Of a stretch of 64,000 bases of DNA, positions 46,896 through 57,073 are shown in pieces. The first letter of the stretch is position 1. The number at the start of each line of letters is the position of its first letter. The notes under the pieces were generated by a model that was not told where the DNA came from, ran no database searches, and saw only the letters and a program-made list of their open reading frames with translations. A program made the translations under genes and the position numbers. Where the stretch lies: contig NZ_FCOE02000001.1 of NCBI RefSeq assembly GCF_001544915.2, forward strand, positions 496,001 through 560,000, given 5' to 3'. Source of the DNA: Caballeronia pedi. Lineage in GTDB: Bacteria; Pseudomonadota; Gammaproteobacteria; Burkholderiales; Burkholderiaceae.

Positions 46896-47654
46896 ATGCG
46901 CGCGCTCGACGAACTGCGCTATTTCTTCACCGCGCTCGGCTATTTCACGCGCGTGCCGGTGCCGCGTTGGGTCGGCTTCGAGCGCGCGTATCTGAATGCG
47001 GCGGCGCGTTACTTTCCGCTCGTCGGCGCGATGGTCGGCGGCGTCGCGGCGCTCGTCTATCTCGCGGCGTTGCGTGTGTTTCCCGCGAGTGTCGCGGTGC
47101 TGCTTTCGATGGCCGCGACGCTCGTGCTGACAGGCGCGTTCCACGAAGACGGACTCGCCGATTGCGTCGATGCATTCGGCGGCGCGTACACGCGCGAAGA
47201 TGCATTGCGCATCATGCACGACTCGCGCATCGGCGCGTTCGGCGCGATTGCATTGATGATCGCGCTTGCGTTGAAGTGGCAGACGCTTGCGCTTATGCCG
47301 CCGCAACGCGTCGCGTGGACGATGATCGCCGCGCACGCCGCGAGCCGCGTGTTCGCGATCAGCTATCTCGTCACGCTCGATTACGTGCGCGCGGAAGGCA
47401 AGGCGAAACCCGTCGCGCAGCGCATGAGTCTTGCGTCGTTCGCGCTGGCGCTCGTGTTCGGCTTGCCTTGGCTTTTCGTGATCGACTGGAAGTTCGCGTG
47501 CTTCACGATCGGTGCGCTCGTCGTGTTGCGCTTTTTCATCGGACGCTACTTCGTGCGGCGCATCGGCGGCTATACCGGCGATTGCCTCGGTTTCGCACAG
47601 CAGGTGTTCGAAATCGCGATCTATCTCATCGGGCTCGCATGGATCTCGTTCTGA
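46896..47654 (+). CDS. cobS: Adenosylcobinamide-GDP ribazoletransferase
   Basis: 252-residue polytopic membrane enzyme joining adenosylcobinamide-GDP to alpha-ribazole (phosphate). ALGYFTRVPVP, FHEDGLADCVDAFGG and GGYTGDCLG are CobS/CobV motifs. Starts 1 bp after the cobT stop. Confidence 0.94.
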   Translation: MRALDELRYFFTALGYFTRVPVPRWVGFERAYLNAAARYFPLVGAMVGGVAALVYLAALRVFPASVAVLLSMAATLVLTGAFHEDGLADCVDAFGGAYTREDALRIMHDSRIGAFGAIALMIALALKWQTLALMPPQRVAWTMIAAHAASRVFAISYLVTLDYVRAEGKAKPVAQRMSLASFALALVFGLPWLFVIDWKFACFTIGALVVLRFFIGRYFVRRIGGYTGDCLGFAQQVFEIAIYLIGLAWISF

Positions 47655-48208
47655 TCCGGCATCCGGAAGTCGCCATCGAGGCGGGCGTTTGCTATGGGCA
47701 AACCGATGTGCCCTTGCAACGCGATGCGCGTGAACTGGCCAGTGCATTGACGGCGCGCATGACGGCGCTGAACGTGCCAGCGTGTGTCGATGGATGGCAT
47801 GCGAGCCCGCTTCGGCGCTGTGCATCGCTCGCGCATGCGCTGGCCGTTGATCCGCATATCGACGCGCGGCTTTCAGAAATGCACTTCGGCGCGTGGGAAG
47901 GCCTTGCGTGGGATGCGATCGATCGCGCGCTCATCGATGCGTGGGCCGGCGATATCGAACATGCGCGTCCGCATGGCGGGGAGAGTCTCGCGCAGTTCGC
48001 GCAACGCGTGATCGCGTGGTTCGAATCGACGTGTGTCGATCAGAAGGCCGTGCATGTGATCGCGCATGCGGGCGTCGTGCGGGTGATTGCGGCGCATCTG
48101 CTCGGGATCGCGCGTGAGGACGCGTTGCAGTGGCCGCTGGATTTCGGCGCGGTCGCGTGGTTCAGGCGCGTGCGCGGGGAGTGGGTGCTCGTGCGGTGGA
48201 ATGCTTAG
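47639..48208 (+). CDS. cobC: Alpha-ribazole phosphatase (histidine phosphatase)
   Basis: 189-residue phosphoglycerate-mutase-like phosphatase removing the 5'-phosphate in the last step of nucleotide-loop assembly. The catalytic His is in LIRHPEV (the usual RHG is RHP here); Arg in SPLRRC and His in IAHAGVVRV complete the site. The start overlaps cobS by 16 bp. The stop abuts the convergent btuF stop with no gap. Confidence 0.88.
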   Translation: MDLVLIRHPEVAIEAGVCYGQTDVPLQRDARELASALTARMTALNVPACVDGWHASPLRRCASLAHALAVDPHIDARLSEMHFGAWEGLAWDAIDRALIDAWAGDIEHARPHGGESLAQFAQRVIAWFESTCVDQKAVHVIAHAGVVRVIAAHLLGIAREDALQWPLDFGAVAWFRRVRGEWVLVRWNA

Positions 48209-49108
48209 TCATTTCACCCGCCGCCCCCGCGCCGCTTCCAGATCGCGGCAAAGCTCCGCCGCACCCAGCGCAAGCCTCGGCGTAGGCCGATTGATGAGAT
48301 CCCCGTCGATGCCAAAGAGATTGCCCCGCGCCACCGCCGTCAACGACTGCCAACGCTTCCATCGGTCGAGCGCTGGCAACGGGCGATCCGGTTCCGTCGC
48401 GCCGGGCGTCGAGGTGACGATCGCTTCGGGATTCGCCGCGAGCACGGCTTCGGTCGATATCGTCGGCACGCGCGGCTTTTCCGCCGCGAACACGTTCACG
48501 CCGCCGCACAGCCCGATCACTTCGTCGAAGACGTTGTCGCGATTGAGCGTCATCAGCGGATCGTCCCAGACCTGATAGAACACGCTCACCGGCGGCCGCT
48601 GCGCATAACGCGCGCGCAACTGCGCGATGTCGCGGGTGAACGCATCGGACGCGTCGCGCGCGCGTGCCTGCGTGCCTAGCAGCGCGCCCAGTTTGTCGAT
48701 GCTCGTCGCGATATCGTCCAGATGCTTCGGCTCGCTGAAGTAGATCGGGATGCCGAGCGCCGTCAGCCGGTCCATCTGGCGCGCCGCATTGCCATGCCGC
48801 CACACGACGATCAGGTCCGGATGCAGCGCGACGATGCGTTCGAGATCGAGCGCCTTGTTGTCGCCGACGCGCGCAATCGCCCGCGCTTCCTTCGGATAGT
48901 CGCTGTACGTCACCGCGCCGACGATGCGCGCGCCGCCGCCCGCCGCGAACAGCAATTCGGTGACGTGCGGCGCGAGACTGACCACGCGTTCGGCGGGTTT
49001 GGCGAGCGTGACGGATGCGCCGCTGTCATCAATGACGGTGATCGCATGCGCTTGCGTCATTTGTGTCATCCAGCAGCCGATCAGCAATGCGAACACACGA
49101 CGCAGCAT
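48209..49108 (-). CDS. btuF: Cobalamin-binding periplasmic protein (BtuF-like)
   Basis: 299-residue class III periplasmic binding protein. A signal peptide ends near MTQAHA, followed by ITVIDDSGASVTLAKPAERVVSLAPHVTELLFAAG, the BtuF/FepB fold start. I chose the ATG at 49108, which overlaps the upstream cobD stop by 1 bp; 14 in-frame residues upstream are rejected. It presumably delivers cobalamin or cobinamide to BtuCD, encoded on the other strand. Confidence 0.88.
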   Translation of the reverse strand: MLRRVFALLIGCWMTQMTQAHAITVIDDSGASVTLAKPAERVVSLAPHVTELLFAAGGGARIVGAVTYSDYPKEARAIARVGDNKALDLERIVALHPDLIVVWRHGNAARQMDRLTALGIPIYFSEPKHLDDIATSIDKLGALLGTQARARDASDAFTRDIAQLRARYAQRPPVSVFYQVWDDPLMTLNRDNVFDEVIGLCGGVNVFAAEKPRVPTISTEAVLAANPEAIVTSTPGATEPDRPLPALDRWKRWQSLTAVARGNLFGIDGDLINRPTPRLALGAAELCRDLEAARGRRVK

Positions 49109-50103
49109 CACGCGCAAATCTCCCGCAGCGCGAGCGTGAGGCGCGCCCAATCACCCTCCGTGCCCGGCAAGCCGACGCGCAGACTCGGCGTCATGCCGGG
49201 CGGATCGAAGAGGCGCGTCCAGATGCCGCGCAGCGCCAGTGCGTGTTGAAGTTCGGGCGCTCCGGGCGTCGGTGTCCAGGCGAAAAGCGGCGTCCCACGC
49301 ACGTCGAAACCGTGGCTCGCGATCAAGGCGGCGAGACGCGCGCCATCGCGTTGCAGTTGCGCGCGCGTTTCGCGCTGCCATCCGATATCCGCGAAAGCGG
49401 CGACGACGGCATGCCGCGCCGGACCGCTCACGGTCCACGCGCCGAGCGCATCGCGCAAGGCATCGGCGATGGAAGGCGCGGCGAGCACGAAGCCCGCGCG
49501 GATGCCCGCGAGCCCGAAAAACTTGCCGACCGAACGCAGCACGACGAGGCCATCGCGCGCGGTGTCGCCTGCCAGGGACGACGCGGGATCGACATCGGCG
49601 AACGCTTCATCGACGATCAGCGTCCCGCCGCGCGATGCGAGTTGCGCGTGCCAATGCAAAAGCGTGTCGCGTGACATGCGTTGCGCGGTCGGATTGTTCG
49701 GATTGGCGACGATCACGTGATCGAGCGTCGCGGGCAAATCGTGCGCGTCGATATCGAGCGTCGCGATGGCGTGCCCCGCGCGCATGAAGGCCGGCGCATA
49801 TTCGCCGTAGGTCAACGGCGCGACGCCCGCCGTGCCGCGACGCAGAAGCGTGGGCAACGCGCGGATCGCCGCCTGCGAGCCCGCCACGGGCAACGCGAAC
49901 GGCGCGCCGTAATAGCGCGCGGCGCACTCGTCCAAACCATCGCCGTCTTCGGGCAGACGCCGCCATGCATCGGGCGGCACGGGCGGCACCGGATAGCCGC
50001 GCGGATTGATGCCGGTCGACAGATCGAGCCAGTCATCGAAGGCAATCGCGTAGCGGCGCGCGGCTTCGCGCAGATTGCCGCCGTGTCGGATGGTTTGCGC
50101 CAT
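49108..50103 (-). CDS. cobD: L-threonine-O-3-phosphate decarboxylase
   Basis: 331-residue PLP enzyme of the class I aminotransferase fold that makes (R)-1-amino-2-propanol phosphate, the linker of the lower loop. DLSTGINPRGYP near the N-terminus, VANPNNPTAQRMSRD and the PLP lysine in VGKFFGLAGIRAGF are diagnostic. The ATG at 50103 is 1 bp after the cbiB stop; a GTG at 50112, overlapping cbiB, is also possible. Named cobC in the Pseudomonas scheme. Confidence 0.9.
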   Translation of the reverse strand: MAQTIRHGGNLREAARRYAIAFDDWLDLSTGINPRGYPVPPVPPDAWRRLPEDGDGLDECAARYYGAPFALPVAGSQAAIRALPTLLRRGTAGVAPLTYGEYAPAFMRAGHAIATLDIDAHDLPATLDHVIVANPNNPTAQRMSRDTLLHWHAQLASRGGTLIVDEAFADVDPASSLAGDTARDGLVVLRSVGKFFGLAGIRAGFVLAAPSIADALRDALGAWTVSGPARHAVVAAFADIGWQRETRAQLQRDGARLAALIASHGFDVRGTPLFAWTPTPGAPELQHALALRGIWTRLFDPPGMTPSLRVGLPGTEGDWARLTLALREICA

Positions 50104-50104
50104 G

Positions 50105-51046
50105 TCAGCCACTCGTCGTCGCGCCCAGAGCCGCGAGCACTAAAAATACCGCGAGCCACATCAGCGTCGCGCGCTCGACGAGCCGCAACGCCGCGACCAC
50201 ATGCTTCGGGTTCGCCGTGTGTCCCGCGCCGAGCGTCGGCCGCGTTTCGGTCACGCCGTGGTACACCGCCGCGCCGCCGATCAGCACGTTCAGGCTGCCC
50301 GCGCCCGCGGCCATCACCGGACCCGCGTTCGGGCTGTCCCACGAGCGCGCCTGCGTGCGCCAGCAGTGCCACGCCATCTGCGTATCGCCCGCGAGCGCGT
50401 AGGTCGCCGCCGTGAGCCGCGCGGGGATGAAGTTGAGCACATCGTCGAAGCGCGCGGCCGCCCAGCCGAAGCGCAGATAGCGCGGCGTGCGATAGCCCCA
50501 CATCGCGTCGAGCGTATTGGCGAGACGGAACATCAGCGCGCCCGGACCGCCCGCGACCGCGAACCAGAAGAGCGCGCCGAAGATCGCGTCGTTGCCGTTT
50601 TCCAGCGCGGATTCCACGGCCGCGCGCGACAGGGCGTTCTCATCGGCTTTCGATGTATCGCGCGACACGATGCGCGAGGTCAGCGTGCGCGCACTGTCGA
50701 TATCGCCGAGGCTCAACGCTCGCGCGATCGGCGCGATATGCTGGCGCAGGCTCTTCGCGCCGAGCGCGAACCAGAGCAGCAGCACATGCACGAGACACGC
50801 ATAGCCGAACGGCAGCACGCTGACGAGCCACCACGCGATGACCACCGGCGGTGCGACCGCGACGAACCACGCGAGAATGCCCGCCGGCCGCGCGCGAAAG
50901 CCGGTGTTCATGCGCGCTTCGAGCTTCGTCGCGAACTGGCCGAAGCCGACGAGCGGATGCCGCGCGCGCGGCTCGCCGAAAATGCGATCGACGATCACGC
51001 CGAGCACCGCGAGCAGCGCCATCGCGTAGGCGGAGAGCAGGAGCAT
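50105..51046 (-). CDS. cbiB: Adenosylcobinamide-phosphate synthase CbiB
   Basis: 313-residue membrane protein attaching aminopropanol (phosphate) to adenosylcobyric acid. VIDRIFGEPRARHPLVGFGQ, VSRDTSKADENALSRAAVES and ENGNDAIFGALFWFAVAG are the family hallmarks. Starts 5 bp after the cobU stop. Named cobD in the Pseudomonas scheme. Confidence 0.94.
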   Translation of the reverse strand: MLLLSAYAMALLAVLGVIVDRIFGEPRARHPLVGFGQFATKLEARMNTGFRARPAGILAWFVAVAPPVVIAWWLVSVLPFGYACLVHVLLLWFALGAKSLRQHIAPIARALSLGDIDSARTLTSRIVSRDTSKADENALSRAAVESALENGNDAIFGALFWFAVAGGPGALMFRLANTLDAMWGYRTPRYLRFGWAAARFDDVLNFIPARLTAATYALAGDTQMAWHCWRTQARSWDSPNAGPVMAAGAGSLNVLIGGAAVYHGVTETRPTLGAGHTANPKHVVAALRLVERATLMWLAVFLVLAALGATTSG

Positions 51047-51051
51047 CGCGC

Positions 51052-51603
51052 CTATCCCTTGAGCGTGAGCGGTAGACCCGCGACCATCATCGTCACGCGC
51101 GTGCTCGCGGCGGCGACGCGCTGGTTCAGGCGGCCGAGTTCATCGACGTAAAGACGCGTGACCGAGCCGAGCGGCACCACGCCCAGCCCGATTTCATTGC
51201 TCACGACGATCACCTTGCCGCGCGTATTTGCGAGCGCGGTATCGAATTGCGCGAAGGCATCGCGTGCGCTGACGGGCAAGACGGCGATCTCATCGTTCGC
51301 GCTCGCCGATGCGAACAGCACATTCGCGAGCCACAGCGTCAGGCAGTCGATCAGCACGCAATGCCCCGCGCGGTCCGCTTCGCGCAACGCGCCCGCGAGA
51401 TCGAGCGGCGCTTCGAGCAGCGCCCAGTGCGCGGGCCTGCGTTCGCGATGATGCCGCACGCGCTCGGCGAATTCCGCATCATCGCCGATGCGTGCGGTCG
51501 CGATATACGTGACGGGCAATCCGCTTTCGGCGGCAAGGCGTTCGGCGTGCGCGCTCTTGCCGGAACGCGCGCCGCCGAGGATGAACGTGAGATCGGGAGT
51601 CAT
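51052..51603 (-). CDS. cobU: Adenosylcobinamide kinase/guanylyltransferase
   Basis: 183-residue bifunctional enzyme forming adenosylcobinamide-GDP. The P-loop GGARSGKS is at 10-17; LIDCLTLWLANVL and VVSNEIGLGVVP are diagnostic. The ATG at 51603 leads straight into the P-loop strand. First gene of the minus-strand unit cobU-cbiB-cobD-btuF, divergent from cobQ. Confidence 0.95.
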   Translation of the reverse strand: MTPDLTFILGGARSGKSAHAERLAAESGLPVTYIATARIGDDAEFAERVRHHRERRPAHWALLEAPLDLAGALREADRAGHCVLIDCLTLWLANVLFASASANDEIAVLPVSARDAFAQFDTALANTRGKVIVVSNEIGLGVVPLGSVTRLYVDELGRLNQRVAAASTRVTMMVAGLPLTLKG

Positions 51604-51659
51604 CGCGATATTGTACTGACGGGCTAAGATAGCGCGTCGTTCTTCATGAGACTCTTCCG

Positions 51660-53135
51660 ATGCCATTCACGCCACGCGGCTCGCTGATGATCCAGGGCAC
51701 GACGTCCGATGCCGGCAAGAGCACGCTCGTCGCCGGATTGTGCCGTCTCGCGCGGCGCGGCGGTGTGCGGGTCGCGCCGTTCAAGCCGCAGAACATGGCG
51801 CTCAACAGCGCGGTGACCGTCGATGGCGGCGAGATCGGCCGCGCGCAGGCGCTGCAGGCTGTCGCGGCCGGCGTCGATGCGCGCATCGACTTCAATCCGG
51901 TGCTGCTCAAACCGACGAGCGATCGCGGCGCGCAGGTCATCATCCACGGTCACGCGCACGCCAATCTCGATGCGCGCGCGTATCACGACTACAAGCGTAT
52001 CGCGTTCGACGCCGTGCTCGCGTCCTACGCGCGCTTGCAGAGCGAGTTCGACGCGGTGATCGTCGAAGGCGCGGGCAGTCCCGCCGAAATCAATCTGCGC
52101 GACGGCGATATCGCCAACATGGGATTCGCGGAGCGCGTCGATTGCCCGGTCGTGCTCATCGCCGATATCGATCGCGGGGGCGTGTTCGCGCACCTCGTCG
52201 GCACGCTGGCGTGCCTGTCGGAGAGCGAACGCGCGCGCGTGCGCGGCTTCGTCATCAACCGGTTTCGCGGGGATATCGGCTTGCTCGAACCGGGGCTCGA
52301 CTGGCTTACGGCGCAGACCGGCAAGCCGGTGTTCGGCGTGCTGCCGTATCTGCACGGCCTGACGCTCGACGCCGAAGACATGCTCCCGAGCCAGCCGCAC
52401 GTTCGCGGCGCGGCGAGCGTTTTGAAGGTGATTGTGCCTGCCTTGCCGCGCATCAGCAATCACACGGATTTCGATGCGCTGCGCGCGCATCCTCAGGTCG
52501 ATTTCAGCTATGTGCGCGCCGGCGTCGCGCCGCCGCCCGCCGATCTGATCGTGCTGCCCGGCTCGAAAAGCGTGCAGCGCGATCTCGCGTGGCTGCGCGC
52601 GAACGGCTGGGATCGCGCGATCGAACGGCATCTGCGTTACGGCGGCAAGCTGATCGGCATCTGTGGCGGCATGCAGATGCTCGGGCGCACGATCGACGAC
52701 CCGGATGGCGTCGAAGGCGCGCCGGGTTGTGTTGAGGGACTCGGGTTGCTGGAACTCTTCACCGTGCTCACGCAGCAGAAGCAGCTGGAGAATGTCGTTG
52801 GCCGATTGACCATCGACGGCACGCACGCGAGCGTGCGCGGCTACGAAATCCACATGGGCCGCACGCACGGCGCGGCGCTCGCGCGTCCACTCGTCGCGCT
52901 GGATTCGGGGCGCGTCGACGGTGCGGTATCCGACGATAGCCAGATCGCCGCGACCTATCTGCACGGCATATTCGATACACCCGAAGCGTGCGCCGCGTTG
53001 CTCGCGTGGGCGGGCGTGCAGGGCGCCGAGCCGCTCGATTACCCGTCGCTGCGCGAAGCGTCGCTCGACCGGCTGGCCGATTCGTTCGCGCAATCGCTCG
53101 ATCTGGACGCGTTACAGGCCGCGTTCGCTCAATAA
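51660..53135 (+). CDS. cobQ: Cobyric acid synthase
   Basis: 491-residue glutamine-dependent amidase amidating four side chains of adenosylcobyrinic acid a,c-diamide. An N-terminal dethiobiotin-synthetase-like domain has [15 protein letters not shown] (about 13-27); a C-terminal glutamine amidotransferase domain has nucleophile Cys near 335 (ICGGMQML) and His in [11 protein letters not shown] near 435. Only 56 bp separate it from cobU. It overlaps the thioesterase gene by 7 bp at its end. Confidence 0.95.
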   Translation: MPFTPRGSLMIQGTTSDAGKSTLVAGLCRLARRGGVRVAPFKPQNMALNSAVTVDGGEIGRAQALQAVAAGVDARIDFNPVLLKPTSDRGAQVIIHGHAHANLDARAYHDYKRIAFDAVLASYARLQSEFDAVIVEGAGSPAEINLRDGDIANMGFAERVDCPVVLIADIDRGGVFAHLVGTLACLSESERARVRGFVINRFRGDIGLLEPGLDWLTAQTGKPVFGVLPYLHGLTLDAEDMLPSQPHVRGAASVLKVIVPALPRISNHTDFDALRAHPQVDFSYVRAGVAPPPADLIVLPGSKSVQRDLAWLRANGWDRAIERHLRYGGKLIGICGGMQMLGRTIDDPDGVEGAPGCVEGLGLLELFTVLTQQKQLENVVGRLTIDGTHASVRGYEIHMGRTHGAALARPLVALDSGRVDGAVSDDSQIAATYLHGIFDTPEACAALLAWAGVQGAEPLDYPSLREASLDRLADSFAQSLDLDALQAAFAQ

Positions 53136-53548
53136 AGAATCATCTGCGTGCAGCGGAACATGGCGATGAGCTTGCCGTCGCCATTCGTCACCGTCGCGTC
53201 CCACACCTGCGTGCTGCGCCCGAGATGCACGGCTGTCGCCTTCGCGACGATTTTCCCGTCGCGCGCGGTCGAGACGTGGTTGCTCTTCAGTTCGAGCGTC
53301 GTGAAGTTCTGCGCCTTGTCTGGCAGATGCGCGATGCACGCGTAGCCGCAACACGTATCCGCCAGTCCGATGACGGTCGCCGCATGCAGAAAGCCGTTCG
53401 GCGCGAGCAACTCCGGACGGATCACGAGTTCGCCGCTCAACTGGCCCTGATCGAGCGAAATCAGTTGTACGCCGAGCAGGTCGGGCAGGCGGCCTTTCTG
53501 GCGGTTGCGCAGGAAATCGAGAGTGACGTCGGGGCGGAGTGCGGTCAT
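53129..53548 (-). CDS. PaaI-family hotdog thioesterase
   Basis: 139-residue single hotdog-fold thioesterase. [20 protein letters not shown] carries the family Asn-Gly-Phe-x-His-Ala motif with a probable catalytic Asp downstream; [20 protein letters not shown] follows. The ATG at 53548 gives the usual length; the frame is open 33 codons upstream but that part is unconserved. Substrate acyl-CoA unknown. Convergent with cobQ. Confidence 0.85.
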   Translation of the reverse strand: MTALRPDVTLDFLRNRQKGRLPDLLGVQLISLDQGQLSGELVIRPELLAPNGFLHAATVIGLADTCCGYACIAHLPDKAQNFTTLELKSNHVSTARDGKIVAKATAVHLGRSTQVWDATVTNGDGKLIAMFRCTQMILY

Positions 53549-53715
53549 GGGTATCGTCGTGTCGAAGAGTTGAATTTGGCATGGCCGTTCGGTCAACATG
53601 CCGGATGCATCACTTTTGCCGATAATATCAACGCTCGAATCATGCACCTGTTCTCATCAAGACGAAATCGCGCGCGGTGGGGCGTGCGCGCGCTCAACAA
53701 AATCCAGGACACTTC

Positions 53716-54342
53716 ATGACCGTGATCGTGGTGGCAAATCCGAAGGGCGGCGTCGGCAAAAGCACGCTCGCAACCAATCTGGCAGGGCATTTCGCGGCAG
53801 GCGGCGAATGGGTCGCGCTCGCCGATCTCGACAAGCAGCGCTCGTCGCACGCGTGGCTGTCACTGCGCGACGACACGCTGCCGAAGATCGAGGAATGGGC
53901 GATCGACGTCGATGCCCCCGCCAAACCGCCGAAAGGTCTGGAGAAAGCCGTGGTCGATACGCCTGCCGGCGTGCACGGCAACCGGCTCGCGCTCGCGCTG
54001 GAACTGGCCGACAAGGTGATCGTGCCGCTCCAGCCGTCGATGTTCGACATCCTCGCGACGCAGGACTTTCTCGCCAAGCTGGCGAAGGAAAAGGCGGTGC
54101 GCAAGGGCGCGATCGAAGTCGGCGTGGTCGGCATGCGCGTAGATGCGCGCACACGCTCGGCGGACCAGTTGCATCGCTTCGTCGAAGGGCTCGACCTGCC
54201 GGTGCTCGGCTTCCTGCGCGACACGCAGAACTACGTGCAGCTCGCCGCGCATGGACTCACCATCTGGGACGTGGCGAAAAGCCGCGTCGAGAAGGATCTG
54301 GAGCAGTGGGCGCCCATCATCGAATGGGTGGTGAAGAAATGA
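53716..54342 (+). CDS. ParA-family ATPase without adjacent ParB
   Basis: 208-residue deviant-Walker ATPase. The motif NPKGGVGKSTLATNLAGHFA is at about 8-27, with DLDKQRSSHAWLSLR and VVDTPAGVHG as switch regions. It is shorter than chromosomal ParA and lacks the N-terminal HTH, like VirC1/MinD-like orphan positioning ATPases. No parB or parS-like site is nearby. I chose the ATG at 53716, which starts the first beta-strand. Confidence 0.85.
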   Translation: MTVIVVANPKGGVGKSTLATNLAGHFAAGGEWVALADLDKQRSSHAWLSLRDDTLPKIEEWAIDVDAPAKPPKGLEKAVVDTPAGVHGNRLALALELADKVIVPLQPSMFDILATQDFLAKLAKEKAVRKGAIEVGVVGMRVDARTRSADQLHRFVEGLDLPVLGFLRDTQNYVQLAAHGLTIWDVAKSRVEKDLEQWAPIIEWVVKK

Positions 54343-54379
54343 AAAAGCCGGCATCCTTCGAGGAGTCGCCGGCTTCTTC
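54341..54379. terminator. Bidirectional terminator between parA-like gene and panD
   Basis: GAAAAAGCCGGC (54341-54352) pairs with GCCGGCTTCTTC (54368-54379) around a partly paired 15-nt loop. It serves both convergent genes. Confidence 0.7.
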
Positions 54380-54396
54380 ATGCAACAGCGTTGAAA

Positions 54397-54783
54397 TCAG
54401 GTCCAGTTCTGCGTCGGGACGTGATCGCGGCTGCCCTTGATGCGGTTGTCGTCGTCGACGAATACGAGATTCGGCTTCCAGCCCGCCTTGATCTCTTCTT
54501 CGTCCACCTGCGCGAACGCCGCGATGATCACGAGATCGCCCAGTTGCGCGCGGCGCGCCGCCGAGCCGTTCAGCGAGATCATGCCGCTGCCGCGCTCGCC
54601 CTTGATCGCGTAGGTGGTGAGGCGCTCGCCGTTGTTCACGTTCCAGATGTCGATCTGCTCGTTTTCCATCAGGTTCGCGGCTTCGAGCAGGTCTTCGTCG
54701 ATCGCGCACGAGCCTTCGTAGTGCAATTCGCAGTGCGTGACCGTCGCGCGGTGGATTTTCGATTTGAGCATAGTGCGCTGCAT
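54397..54783 (-). CDS. panD: Aspartate 1-decarboxylase
   Basis: 128-residue pyruvoyl enzyme making beta-alanine for pantothenate. The self-cleavage site is in YEGSCAIDE (Gly-Ser near 24-25). AAGGA precedes the ATG at 54783. Its start is 10 bp downstream of the panC stop. Confidence 0.95.
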   Translation of the reverse strand: MQRTMLKSKIHRATVTHCELHYEGSCAIDEDLLEAANLMENEQIDIWNVNNGERLTTYAIKGERGSGMISLNGSAARRAQLGDLVIIAAFAQVDEEEIKAGWKPNLVFVDDDNRIKGSRDHVPTQNWT

Positions 54784-54793
54784 GATGCTTCCT

Positions 54794-55687
<894 letters not shown>

Positions 55688-56599
55688 CTAGGCGGGGGAA
55701 TACGCGAGCCGCACGTAGATCGGCGCGTACGGCTCGGGCTGCGTGATTTCGATCAGCGCTTCGCGCGACAGCTCCAGCATCGCGATGAAATTCACGACGA
55801 CCACCGGCACGCCGCGCGAGGTATCGAAAAGCTCCGTGAACTCCATGAAGCGCGCGCTTTGCAGGCGCCGCAGGATCACGCTCATGTGCTCGCGCACCGA
55901 AAGCTCCTCGCGCGAGATCTTGTGATGCTGGACGAGCTTCGCGCGCTTGATGACGTCGGCCCACGCGGCGCGCAGGTCGTTCATGTCGACGTCGGGGAAG
56001 CGCTGCTCGGCGGCCTGCTCGATATAGATATCCGCGCGCAGGAAGTCGCGGCCGAGCTGCGGCAACTGGTCGATCCGCTGCGCGGCGAGTTTCATCTGCT
56101 CGTATTCGAGCAGGCGGCGCACGAGTTCGGCGCGCGGGTCTTCGGCTTCCTCGCCGGTGTCCGCTTTTCTGACCGGCAGCAGCATGCGCGACTTGATCTC
56201 GATCAGCATCGCGGCCATCAGCAGGTATTCAGACGCGAGCTCCAGATTCGATTCGCGAATCTGGTCGACATAGCCGAGGTACTGCGCGGTGACATCCGCC
56301 ATCGGGATGTCGAGCACGTTGAAGTTCTGCTTGCGGATCAGGTAGAGCAGCAGGTCGAGCGGGCCTTCGAACGCTTCGAGAAAGATTTCGAGCGCGTCCG
56401 GCGGGATGTACAGATCCGTGGGCAGCTTCCAGAGCGGCTCGCCGTACAAGTGCGCGATCGCGACGCCGTCGATGATGTCGGGCGTCGAATCGGTCGCGGG
56501 CGTGGCGAGCGCCACTGCGCGGTCATCCCGTGCACCGTCGCGCGCCGGCTCGTGCGGCCCATGCGCGGGCGAGTGCGGCTCGTGGCCGGCTGCGCTCAC
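55688..56599 (-). CDS. scpA: Segregation and condensation protein A
   Basis: 303-residue kleisin-type partner of SMC. The N-terminus is a disordered His/Pro-rich stretch of about 45 residues; then LEIFLEAFEGPLDLLLYLIRKQNFNVLDIPMADVTAQYL is characteristic, followed by SEYLLMAAMLIEIKSRMLLP. The GTG at 56599 is 2 bp after the DUF3460 stop; no ATG fits better. scpB is not adjacent. Confidence 0.9.
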   Translation of the reverse strand: MSAAGHEPHSPAHGPHEPARDGARDDRAVALATPATDSTPDIIDGVAIAHLYGEPLWKLPTDLYIPPDALEIFLEAFEGPLDLLLYLIRKQNFNVLDIPMADVTAQYLGYVDQIRESNLELASEYLLMAAMLIEIKSRMLLPVRKADTGEEAEDPRAELVRRLLEYEQMKLAAQRIDQLPQLGRDFLRADIYIEQAAEQRFPDVDMNDLRAAWADVIKRAKLVQHHKISREELSVREHMSVILRRLQSARFMEFTELFDTSRGVPVVVVNFIAMLELSREALIEITQPEPYAPIYVRLAYSPA

Positions 56600-56601
56600 G
56601 T

Positions 56602-56787
56602 TCAGAAGTTCTGGTAGTAAACGTAAGGCGTCTGCTTCACGCGCGATTGCTGTTGCTCGCCGCGCTCGTCGAGGTCGATCGGCTGCTTGTCCCACAAGAG
56701 CGCGCGGCCGCGGCGCTGTTCGTCTTCCAGCGACGGCTTCTGCTCTTTCAACTGATTGATGAACTGGGTGATGTCCGACTGATACAT
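56602..56787 (-). CDS. DUF3460 family small protein
   Basis: 61 residues beginning MYQSDITQFINQLKEQKP and ending YVYYQNF, matching the short DUF3460 family of beta-proteobacteria found before scpA. Soluble and highly charged. Function unknown. The longer open frame upstream is not conserved-looking. Confidence 0.85.
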   Translation of the reverse strand: MYQSDITQFINQLKEQKPSLEDEQRRGRALLWDKQPIDLDERGEQQQSRVKQTPYVYYQNF

Positions 56788-57073
56788 GATCCGGCTTCCG
56801 TTGGTTCGAGGCGTTTGAATTCGCAATTTTACCGCAAGCGTACGGCGGCAACGCATCTCGACGCGCGGGTTGTTCCATGCTTTGAAAGTCGCACGCACGT
56901 GCAGGTTTCGCGGAACCCCGCCGGCTTGACGCCGTCCAAAGGCGCACGCCGGGCGCGAACCGGGCCGCTTTGCGGTGCCGGCGCATGGCGATGTGGTGAA
57001 ATAGCGCCTGCGCCCGTTTCGCACGGCCGCATGTCTTACCTTTCAATTCCAATATCCCGATGCCGGAGGTCGT
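56788..57073. promoter_or_regulatory. Divergent region DUF3460-scpA / tamA
   Basis: 286 bp, GC-rich, with no credible gene. It must contain the promoters of both divergent units. No convincing hexamer pair is assigned. Confidence 0.4.
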
